From positions 310,001 through 374,000 of the forward strand of contig JAHLTZ010000011.1 in the NCBI GenBank assembly GCA_025786725.1: a stretch of DNA of 64,000 bases, in the 5' to 3' direction. Within the stretch, counting starts at the first letter, position 1; every line of letters begins with the position of its first letter. Below the pieces are notes generated by a model. The model had not been told where the DNA came from. It made no database searches and worked only from the letters and a program-made list of their open reading frames with translations. The translations under genes were made by a program, and so were the position numbers. Origin of the DNA: Syncephalis fuscata (Eukaryota > Zoopagomycota > Zoopagomycetes > Zoopagales > Piptocephalidaceae). Of the stretch, positions 1 to 10,739 are shown one piece after another.

Positions 1-2067
1 TTTTTAGCTGTACGGCGTTCCTATTATTATTATTATTAAATTATTATTATTATTAAATTATTATTAATGTCACTTTATTGGTAATTACACTGATTACTTA
101 CTCGTTTAGCTTCTTTGGCTGCTTCTTTACGTAATTTACGTTCTTCTTGTGATTCAGTCTTGGATCGAGCAACTCCCAAATTCACACCTATATAAATATA
201 AATATGTAGTAATCTAGTAAATATAAATCATACCAGTCTTTTCCGCTTTACTTGTTGTTGTCGTCTCATCATTTCCATCTTCTACAACAATTGGCATACC
301 ACTTTTACGACTAAGACGAATACGACGATTAACCTCTTGAATTAATCCAGGATGATTCTCAAGATTAGAATAGGTACCTAAATATTAATGTTAATATTAC
401 TATTAAATATAAGTTATAATTACTTACTTAGAATCGATTCACAATCCCATGCATCTCGTTCCTTCTCTTGTGGATACAACATATCAATACTCTTTGCTGC
501 ATCGATAGTTGAACGATAAGCACGCTCATTTAATTGAGCCGTTGCCTCTTTGATTCTACCCGCATCGGTATCGTCTTCATCAACTAGAAGGGCGTGACGA
601 TAAGCACCGAGTTTCTCACCGGCACTGCCATGCAACATAGGCAACATCTTCTTGCCAATAACCTCGTATTTATCCAAGAAATCATCAAGAATGGCTTCAA
701 AATCTTCACGTTGTTTAATTGATATATGAGTGCGTCTACCAGTTTTAGGATCGATATCTGCATCATCATCATCATCATCGTTCTCTTCATCATCGTCATT
801 TCTTTCATATTCCTCTTGAATCTAATATTATATTATTAATAACTGACTATAGTATAACCAATTAACTTACTCGATCAAATTGTTCATCCAACATTGTCAA
901 TTTCTCATTACGGAACATAGCCGAGGATGACATTGAGAATCCAGTGCCTACTGAACCAGTTTCAAATCGATCACTTTGATTGTCATCTGCTGCTGCTGCC
1001 CTTAATTGCTTAAATCTATTAAATAAAAATGGTTAATATTAATAATAACTAAATACTCTATATCTATATATCTATATATTTATATATTACTTTAAGAAAC
1101 GTCTCTCCCATCCACCTTCATCATCATTTTCATCGTCATCGTAGTCATCTTCATCACTTTCTCCTACTACATCAAAATCAAATGCATCTTCATTCGAATC
1201 AGCATCAGCATCGAGTTGGGCAATAAAATCATCATCAAGTGTATCTTCAGCTTCTTCGTCATCTTCTTCTTCATTATCACTTAATTCAAGTGCTTCAAGC
1301 GCTTCTCTTAATTCTGGATCCATATCTGGCTGTAATCCTATTATTTACACACACACATATATATATTACTATTTAATATATATATATATATACATTTCTA
1401 TTCACTATACCTTGTACTACAGCTGGTTGATTCATTAGACCAATAGGCATTTCATAGACTGATGGCAATACTTCAGCTGGTAATAGTGTTTTTGATGGAT
1501 TCCGTGGTGATTCATCCACAGTTGATACATCATCTTTAATCTATATTAAATTAATATTAAAAAATGTTTATTAACATAGTACACTACTTACCTGGACACT
1601 GCTCTTCTTCTCTTTACGTTCACGAGTGGGTGCTTCTAAAAATATAGCACCTTGATTGCCTATAGGACGTAAATGCTGTGTATAGTCATACTCGGAGTCA
1701 TCAAAAGATACACCGAATAAGGCTGCTTCACCAGTATGGCTGAAATATATATATAACAATTAGGTTGGTCAGTTCAGTTACTCACTAGTGCTACAATGAA
1801 TATAGAATGTACTTACTTCTCTTCATCATCGCTACTACCAATGTCAGACAAGTGATTGGCTTGTCTATTGGCCGCTCCATGTCCCTAGTATATAGTTGGT
1901 TAGTATGAATATACGCCCTATTTCCTCATTCTTGTTCTTACCCGTGTAATTTCCTTGAATACACGGTCTGAGGCTTCTGCATCAGCAATGAGCGGGTCTC
2001 TTTGTGAGCGATGCACAAGATGAAAGTGGCGGGCACTCTTCTTCTCAATAAACTTCTTCTTAACCAT
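1..2067 (-). CDS. LTV1: Ltv1, 40S ribosome biogenesis factor (3' end outside window)
   Basis: The start at 2067 opens with MVKKKFIEKKSARHFHLVHR followed by SQRDP, the hallmark N-terminus of Ltv1, a 40S assembly and nuclear-export factor. Exon 1 is 1942-2067 (42 codons, donor GTAAG). Later exons hold long acidic Asp/Glu tracts (about 1090-1320 and 740-800) and a basic helical tail ending in KEAKR at about 105-185. A last visible exon at positions 1-20 reads ERRTAK after a TAG acceptor and runs off the window, so the stop codon is not seen. It is split by about ten introns. SMC6 lies upstream on the same strand. Identification is firm; internal exon borders were read by eye. Confidence 0.85.
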
Positions 2068-2204
2068 TGTTTATAATTGAGTTCAAATAAATTGGAATAA
2101 AAAGTGGCAATAAAAAAAGCAAAAAAATAAAATAAAATAGTTACAATTTAATAATGGACCCACAATAAATATAAATATATTTTAATTATGACTATTTTAT
2201 AATA

Positions 2205-5200
2205 TTAATTAAATGGCAAGACACCCTGATTTCTTTCGGGATCTTGTAGTTTAAGTACACGTACATCTGGTCCTAATTGAATATTACTAGTGACATAATA
2301 GCATTATTAATAAACATATATATATATATATAATAACCGTTAATATATCTATATTCACTTACTCCATACTTTGTGGTGTAATAAGAATAAATTGTGTTCG
2401 TTGAGCAAGTCGAGCACTATCGATGATCATACGTGTACTAATAGATCGATTAACTGCATCCATAAATACATCGTATTCATCTAGTCTATATATTATATTG
2501 ATGGCATTAGCTATAGTATACTATTTACTAGTAGTAATTACCCTCGAATAGGACAGCCCATCGATTCCCATAGAGCAAGTAATAAACAAATAGTTGAAAA
2601 TGACTTCTCACCACCTGATAATGACCGTGGATCCTTTTCAGCTGTACGATCTTGTACATGTTCATCTGTTTGTACCTAGCAATCAATAGAATAAATATAT
2701 GAACAGGTGTATAAAAGTATAAGAGACGGCGTTGGCTTACTCGTGGTGTCAATCGTCGTTTCTCGTGATCAAATTCGAGTTTGCCTGCATAGCCACGTTG
2801 TGACAAGTTCCATAAAAAGTTATGACGAGCTCTTCTAGCTACCAAATGCTTATACGCTTCAAGTCGCTTTAGTCGAGTTGCTAATGCATGGTTTAATAGC
2901 TACAATGGATCATGATTACTATCTATGAATAGTGTTTATAGACTGTATACTATGGATTACCTCTACTTCTTGACCTATACGTTCAAGGTCCTTTTTTGCT
3001 CTTCGATAAGCATCTTGTTTCTGATTCACTTCACTAATCACTTGATCTAATGTGGCACCAATACTAAATCAAATAGTGTTACAAATATATTAAAATAATG
3101 ATAAAATACCCACGTTCTTTCGGCTTCTTCAAGTCGCAGTTGAATTTGATGAATTTCTCGATCCAGTTCACCGGGTGGTTTAGTTACTTCAACGCGTTCT
3201 GGACAGTAAGAAGCTGCTTGTTGTCTTGCTGCCTATAAGCTACATGTTAGCACTAAATATAAATAACTAGATTAATACTGTCATACTTCTACTTTGGCTT
3301 GATGCTGTTCCCGTTCATCATGGACAGCAGCGATACGTTCAAGTTCATCACGTTGTTTACGCATCCAGTGTTGAATTCGAGCATCACATTTAAGTTGTTC
3401 AGTACGCAATTCATCAATACTTTCCTAATAGATTAAATAGATCAGTATATGTTATTCTTATTATCTATATAATGTACAATACTTACATTAATCTGACTTG
3501 TTTTCTCCTTGCCTGTCGTTAATTCCTCACGTATTTGTGCCAACTGTTGCTTTAATTCCGTTTCTTCACTTATAACACGATGCCTTTCCGTAGATAGTTG
3601 TGCATATTGTTGTTTTGTCATATCAATTTCCCGTTGTGTTCGCTGTTTCTCTTCTTCAATTACTGCGAGATTGGCCGGTTCAATTTCCTAGTAATCAATC
3701 GTTATTAAATTAGTGATATGCTCTATAGTAGATTATTACTTGTAATTTATCTTGCAGCTCTTCTAATTGACGACGAAGTTGCTGAATGGTTCTTCGGCCT
3801 TCATTGGTTGTTTTCTATCAAAATATTAGTCATTATATAGTGATCATTAGTGATCAATTGTTCAACTTACTTGATTTGTACGAATCTGCTCGTTTATTTC
3901 TCGTTGTTGCTGTCTAAGTTGCTGTGTATCTACTTCAATCTCTTGTAATTTCCCTCGATGTACTTCTTTCTGCGCTTCACATTGACGTAATTTCTGCTGA
4001 ATATCCACTGTAAATCGAGGTGGTCCAGTGTACTGAGACATAGCAATAGTGGCTGATCCACCCGATCTATACTAGCAACTTAATAATGTATATATTATAA
4101 TCTACTATCCATAAACACTTACCGTGTGCCAATACTAAATCCTTCCCGTGTATAACATGCAGTGACATTGGAGGGAAATCCATTGCTCATAACACGTTCA
4201 GCCTCAATACGTTCTTCAATAAGTACAATTTGTTCAATACGGTTTTGAATGACCAATTGACGTGTTACCATTGGATGGCTAATCTATTAATATGAATCAA
4301 ATAAATGCTCTAATTAGTGCTAAACTAATTAAATAATAGTCTAGTTACATTAAGAACACGTAATACAGTTAGAAATCGACTATCTGGTTCACCTCTTGAA
4401 TGATCATGAGTGGGATCATCTGGCGTTACATAAACTCGAGATTTTCCACTACAATAAATAGTAACTATTAAACAATAGTAGTAATAGCAATATTATTACT
4501 GACCATTGATGTGCACGTAAAATGTGCATTAAACGTTCTTTATCGGCATGATTTGTAACAATAAAATCACCCAATGTATTGCCTAATAACGATTCAAGTG
4601 TATCGGCCCATTTAGATTCAATTAATTTTACGTAATTTCCTAATCATTAATTAATATTAATATAATAAACCATATTTACATTTTATTTACTAACCCAATG
4701 GTCCAATAGGTACTTGATGCCATCCTTTATCCCGTTTAATAGCTGCTAATACCTGTGGCACTGTTCTGCCAAACGCCTTTATACGGTCTGTTTGTTGTTC
4801 CCGCATCGTTGTAATATATCGTTGTAGCTTTTCCACCTCCTCATTCTCCTGTTGAACATCTCTATTATGCCTTGACATTTGTTCGCCTAATTGATTAAGC
4901 TTTATTTTCAACTCTTCTTCTGTTTATAACACTGAATTTCTTCTTGACGTAGTTCTGTAATACTTTCTTGGATCTTGACAATATCATCGTTAATTCGATC
5001 ATTATTGGATCTATTATTCTATAGTTAATATATTTTATATTTATTTCATTTGTAAATACAATACTTACTGGCTATTTTGACGTAATTTATTCGTTTCTTC
5101 TTCAATTGTTTTTTGATGTTCATTAAAAGCAGCGCGTAATCGAACAATTGTTGAATTCATATCACGTTCTTCATTCTATCATTACATTATATATTTAACT

Positions 5201-7046
5201 TTTAATTTGTCTATATATATATTTATACTTACTGTCAAATCCATTAGCCGATGTTTAATTTCCCGTATATTATTAGAGATACCTTCGGCTTTCTCTCGTA
5301 CAGGCTGCATACTAGTTTCATGGGCATTAACTTGTGCAATAAGATCGGTCACCTTAGTTTGGATATCTGCTTTCTGTGCCTATTATTTGTATAAATATAC
5401 CATTCCAATACTAATAACAGCATATCTATTCATCTTACATTCTCGGTAGCTATATTTTCATCAAGTATTGGTGCTCGTTGTTCAGCTTTTGCTACACGTT
5501 TATCAATTTTTTTCAATTCCTATGACTAATAATTAATACGCGTATATTAGCTTTTGTCTAATCTACCTTTTCCAATTCATCAACTTGAGCCCAGGCCATT
5601 TCATTCTTTAAACCATCAAGTCTCTTTTCCAATTCACGTGCTTGCTGCATATCATGTAGACGTAATTCTGCCTCGCGTAGTCCACGACGCATATCTGGCA
5701 GTGCTTGTCGTTTTGGTCCTAACAGTCGCTCAGTATTCTCCAGCGACTCACGAATAAGTGCATATTCTTCACTAAGCTGTGTTAACTGCGTTCCACGAGC
5801 AAAAAACTATACTAAAGGTTATTACTAATATAGAAATCTGCCATGGATAAACCACTACCTCATATTTATCCTCCGGCTTTGAACTACTTAGAAAAGCTTT
5901 AGCTGTATCTTGAGATAGAATATTCATAGGATTATCTACTTGAATGCCCATATGATCGCACATAGCAATTAAGTCTTCACGCTTAGTCGATATAACAGCG
6001 CGCGTCTCTCCATTTCGTAATCGATATTGGCTCGATGCATCACGTATAATACGTCGCTCAACCAATATTTCCGATCCAAATTCACTTTGACGGAATGCAT
6101 CTGCACCACGGTTACGTAATCGAATTATAATCTCTGCAAAACTATATAGTGTATTACATTAAATAATAACATCATTAAATGGCGCAATCTACTTACTTTG
6201 CCCCTTCTCTTATAAGTGATTTCAAGTTACTTGCTCGTTGTGTGACATTGGCTTTTGCACCCAAACAAATAATAATTGCTGTAAGAATGGCACTTTTACC
6301 ACCTTATCTTTGATTACTTATAGTGTCGGAGTACATATATAATCTACTTACTGCCATTATTACCAACGACAAAATTGACATGTGGACCAAATCTCATGGT
6401 AAGTCGTCGATGACACATAAAGTCTATAATATCCACCGATTCAATGACTCCCATTTCTGCAGCCACCGATCTCTATAATATAAATATAATTAATATACTA
6501 TCAATGTCAATACTAGATACACACCATACTATTTTGTGTATTATTAGTCATTGGCGATGACACCATAGACATATCAATTGGACCATTTAATCCCAAAGTA
6601 TCATTATTATTATTATGTTGTTCACTAGTACGCCGATGCTTATTAGTAGGTTGTTGCGTATACTCTTCCTCTCCCTCCTCTTTTTCAAATATCGTATTGC
6701 TATACTGAGAAGAAGTGGCTATTGGTATTGATGGTGTTGCCGTTGTTGTTATTACACTTTTACGTGGCCGTTTACCCGTCTGTTTTGGCTGTATATAATA
6801 ATAATAATAAACTATTTATTCTACCTTATACTATACTGATCAATTAAATACCTTATGGTATTGACTACTTGGACTAGTCTCCTGGCCTGGTTCCAATTTA
6901 ACGTTGGCATTCATTGTTTGACTAGAAGCCAGTGGTGTACGAGATTTAGAGCGACACTTTGCAACGTTGCTACTGGTACTATCAAGTAACGTGCCGTCTT
7001 CTCGATCAGTCGCAGTACAAACGGGACTTTTATCGTTTGTTGCCAT
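2205..7046 (-). CDS. SMC6: Smc6, SMC5/6 complex ATPase
   Basis: This is a large multi-exon gene (20 or more introns) encoding an SMC ATPase of about 1,150 residues for DNA repair and chromosome segregation. A Ser/Thr-rich disordered N-terminus precedes the head motif [18 protein letters not shown]. The Walker A GNNGSGKS is rebuilt across an intron near 6300-6355 (donor after GGCA, acceptor AAG). Long coiled-coil exons fill 2880-6000. The C-terminal signature [18 protein letters not shown] lies at about 2560-2625, followed by the Walker B region [10 protein letters not shown] at about 2450-2490. The protein ends VLPFN. The order N-head, coil, hinge, coil, C-head and the QDPERNQG tail fit Smc6 rather than Smc5 or Rad50. 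The start ATG is at 7044-7046. Confidence 0.88.
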
Positions 7047-7404
7047 AATCTACACGCTATGTTGCGTGTTTTATTCAAGCGGTACAAAAGAATACAATAT
7101 TATAGATTGTTTATGAAAAAGGAAAACAAAAAGAAGGCATAAATATACCGCGTTTTTAAAACATTATATTTAGTGTTATTGTTATTGTTATTATTAGAAT
7201 ATGACAATTCTTTATTTATATATTTTATTGAAATACTAATTCATTGATATAGCATAATAGTAAAAATGATGCTAATAATGGTCTAAACAGTGACGCAGCT
7301 ATTTTATAAGCAATATTATGCTGCGACAATTGTATTGGCCGGTATGCTTTCTGCTTTTTCGAGCAATTGCGTTGTTTCTGCTGCTTTTTGCGCCGCTTGA
7401 CGTG

Positions 7405-7968
7405 CTACTTGGGCAGTCGTTCACGATCGAGAAATTCAACTTTTACGGGCATTTTATGGGCCGCTATCCGCACTGCCTCTTTAGCAAGTTCTGGTCGTAG
7501 ATCTTCCGTCCCGCCTAGTTCAAATATAACTCGACCGGGCGGTACACGGCACTCCCAATGATCAAATGCACCTTTACCCTTGCCCATACGCACTTCGTTA
7601 CCTTTACGCGTAACTGGAATATCGGGAAATACGCGCAAGTAAATTTTAGCACCTTTGCATGGCTTAATCTTTCGCTTGACTGAAAGTTGAATTGCCGATA
7701 GTTGTGCGGCTGTTAGACGTGAGCCTGTACAAACACGCATGCCATAACGACCTATTGTAAGGGTTGTGCCGGCCGTACTGCCACCTGTCGGTAGAGATAT
7801 ACGGCCCTTTTGTGCCTTGCGGTATTTCGTTCGGCGCGGTGCTAGATGAGATCGATGTCGACGCGCTATTGATTGCGTAAATACACTTAAAAGAGACGTT
7901 GGTGTTTTACGCGACCATATTGTTGGCTTTATACCATAATGGCTACTCAGCAATAAACCAGTGCTCAT
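7405..7968 (-). CDS. MRPL16: Mitochondrial ribosomal protein uL16m
   Basis: An intronless 187-codon frame. A basic, presumably mitochondrial-targeting N-terminus (residues 1-37) precedes the uL16 fold. Hallmarks are HLAPRRTKYRKAQKGR (about 41-56), YGMRVCTGSRLTAAQLSA (about 75-92), the MGKGKGAFDHWECRVPPGR loop (about 128-146) and the C-terminal AVRIAAHKMPVKVEF. uL16 sits near the peptidyl-transferase centre of the large subunit. The targeting extension and eukaryotic context make it the mitochondrial form. It ends LPK at a TAG stop. Confidence 0.93.
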   Translation of the reverse strand: MSTGLLLSSHYGIKPTIWSRKTPTSLLSVFTQSIARRHRSHLAPRRTKYRKAQKGRISLPTGGSTAGTTLTIGRYGMRVCTGSRLTAAQLSAIQLSVKRKIKPCKGAKIYLRVFPDIPVTRKGNEVRMGKGKGAFDHWECRVPPGRVIFELGGTEDLRPELAKEAVRIAAHKMPVKVEFLDRERLPK

Positions 7969-8560
7969 TCTGGTTAAATCGACGTATATTTGGTCGATAA
8001 CCGTAGATCCAAGAAAAGAAGAAGGGAAGAAGAGGAAATTGACGAATAGATAGCCAATATACTAATATTTATGGTTAAAAATCAAGAGTTATTTCACTTT
8101 AAATTTCTATCCTTAAACTGGGAACAAAAAGATCCATAACTCAAATAAACCGTCGATCAGTTTTTACTACTAAAAAATGCTATTTGTTGGAGCAGTGCAC
8201 ATCTCCAATTAAATTAATCAGTGTTTAATTAATCGACACTATTTTCAATATTTGATATTAGCAGTAATAAATATTATAGTATTCCATGTTACTTACAATA
8301 AAATATAATAAATAGATAAATGTTGATTCATATTATTGTTGTGTCAGTATTCAAAGCATTATAATTTATATTTAATGTCACTCACCATCCAGTTCCATGT
8401 TTAGTAGAACAATAAATGTGTAGTTCAATCAAGTAAAGGATGTCAATTCTGGTCTTTTGACACTGGAGCAAATAAGTCTACTAATAAATTAATATATAAA
8501 AGTTATACGTTGGCTCTCACATTTTTTTTATTTATTTCACTCTTCTTTTTTATCACTATT
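7969..8560. other. Intergenic, AT-rich; degenerate repeat copy
   Basis: No supported gene. The stretch 8330-8470 contains a diverged copy of the dispersed element also found at 38.87, 57.76 and 58.33 kb (shared pieces such as CACTCACCA and TTCCATGTTTAGTAGA). Confidence 0.5.
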
Positions 8561-8567
8561 TTATCGT

Positions 8568-8660
8568 TCTATTCAGTAATATATTATTTGATAATGTCAA
8601 ATATAATAATATAAATGGCATGTGTATTTAAGCATCAATACAGAACATTATTTAATCTCT
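8568..8660 (+). promoter_or_regulatory. Putative TATA promoter, paralogous to 15728-15850
   Basis: ATATAAATGGCATG at about 8610 resembles a TATA box. It lies in a block of about 120 bp that aligns, at roughly 80% identity by eye, with 15728-15850 (TATAAATAGCATG). Shared pieces on either side include TTCTATTCAGTA and ATTTAATC. The two blocks look like duplicated promoters. Confidence 0.4.
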
Positions 8661-8703
8661 AGTTTTTATTTCTCTCATTGTCTACCAAACTGTTTGAAAA
8701 GCT

Positions 8704-9114
8704 ATGTTTATTAGTATTGAAAAACTGATGATTACCGCTGATGAGTTTAGACTTGTTGGCAATTGCAAGTTTAAGAGAAAAATATTGATTCAACAAGATT
8801 ACAGTTTATTTGTTCTCATAAAGACCGTTTCAGCAAGTGTCAGTTTGTTTTGGCTGCCAGAAAACAAAAGACTAGTAAAGATTGTCCAATGCAATTTTAA
8901 CCATATTAATGATTGTGCATATGATTGTGGTAATAATACTATTAAATCTATTACTAAATCTATTACATATAATATTACTACATTCTTAAATATAAAACCA
9001 AAAGATGTACAAGTAAAAGTATTAAGTACATATTTAATTATTCAATACACACCAACAATTATAACAGCTCAGCAGATGTTATTATTTCTTATCACAAAAC
9101 TTGATCTGTTTTAG
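8704..9114 (+). CDS. Hypothetical protein, 136 aa
   Basis: An ATG-started open frame just downstream of the TATA-like block. It has no signal peptide. The product is rich in Ile, Lys and Asn with four cysteines, and I recognise no domain. It may be a decayed exon of an accessory gene; the paralogous promoter at 15.7 kb is followed by a frame that stops after 15 codons. Real expression is uncertain. Confidence 0.25.
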   Translation: MFISIEKLMITADEFRLVGNCKFKRKILIQQDYSLFVLIKTVSASVSLFWLPENKRLVKIVQCNFNHINDCAYDCGNNTIKSITKSITYNITTFLNIKPKDVQVKVLSTYLIIQYTPTIITAQQMLLFLITKLDLF

Positions 9115-10739
9115 ATTTGATAAAAAGACATTGTTACAATATTAGTAATAAAATGATGTATCATTGACCAGGCAACCAAAGGAGGAAAAGAAATAGGAAT
9201 AGTAGCTTAGCCAAATGTTTTAATATCAATTAATAAAGAATAACATCAGTATTAAATGATTTAACCTATAACAATAGCTCAAATTAGCATATTTATAACA
9301 AAAGTCGTAACTGTATAGATTCTGATAGCAAACTAAAATGAATTGGATTATAAAAGTCATTTTTATTATTATTTGAATAACAGTATTGTGTATTTACAAT
9401 ATTACTAAATAATAAAAGTTACAAAGCTAAAAATTTCTGATGGGAAAAAGTTGATTACAATAGTTGCAACAATTTTAATTTAAAATCTTATTCATGTAAT
9501 TAGTTGATTATAGCAATATTAACAGCAATGCCAATCGTGTTTTATTTGCTAAAAAACTTTTAACGATATACTTGTGACAAATGCAACTAAAGAACGCAAT
9601 ACAAGAACACGCTCTGCAAGGATTAATATTAAGGATATTGAACTAGTAGTTAATACTGAAATAAACGTCTTTATTAAATAGATACAAACTAATAATGAAG
9701 CAACTATTAAAATAAATAAAGTGTAATGCAAACAAAAATGATTTAATTAGTAAATATTTTCAAATTTAAATTTAACCACAAATAAAATTAGAATATTTTA
9801 TTCAGAGTGTTTCAGATATCATATTTAGCAATTAAACAATTCTGAATTACACGAAAGTAGTATTGCTTTAATTAACTTGAATTAATTAGCTGATGTATCA
9901 AACAAGAGTGAAGATATGCAAAATAATGCCGTCAACATGGCATTTATCATTGGCAAACTAGAACAATCTACTCGTAACATTCATTTTAAACATCGCAGTA
10001 GTCGCTCCGATGTCATAATTTAGAAAAGCCGTGGAACATGGCGAAAGAAGCTTAAAAGGGTGTTATGACGGATCATTTAAACCACTTGATTTGTATTAAA
10101 TCTTATGATATTTTAGCAACTAAATAAAATAACTTTTTTTACAATACTAGCATATTATTGATTGTTTAATGTGATTTAACAGTTAAATAACTATAATAGC
10201 CACACATTTAAACGAAATATCCGTGTTATTGAAAATGAAACTGGCTGCTGGGTGTCATTGATTATTAAGCTATTTATTTATCATTATTATTGTACTGTAC
10301 ATATCTATCTTGTATACACATACTATATTTTGTCTATATCATTAATATTGTAGATTGTAGAAACTATATTAACAAAAGCTAAAGTTTATTGCTAACTGTA
10401 TTATTTAGTAGATTTTGATTTATTTTGTTTATTACGCTTGGTTAATTGCATACAGTATAGTTTCACTATCACTATTCACGTACTTGTTTTGTCTATTTAT
10501 TTGGTTTATAATATTGTATACTTTATTGCCCTGTTTTATTAAAAAGTGCCTTTATTCTAATTTCAGCATAATATTATTTGGCTATATGATAATAATAGCT
10601 TTGCTACTATTATATCAATCTATGCTTATAGCTTACATGATATAATTATACACTTTTGTTGATTTAACTATTTGATCAATAATTGCATTATTGGATACAA
10701 ATAGAACATGATTATAGATTAGCATTTGATTGTATATAT
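9115..10739. other. Intergenic AT-rich accessory DNA
   Basis: No gene supported. A diverged dispersed-repeat end lies at about 10155-10260 (GTGATTTAACAGTTAAATAACTA, in reverse orientation). A short 29-codon frame at about 9930-10022 may be a relic. The 76-codon frame at 10415 is hydrophobic low-complexity sequence and is not convincing. Confidence 0.4.
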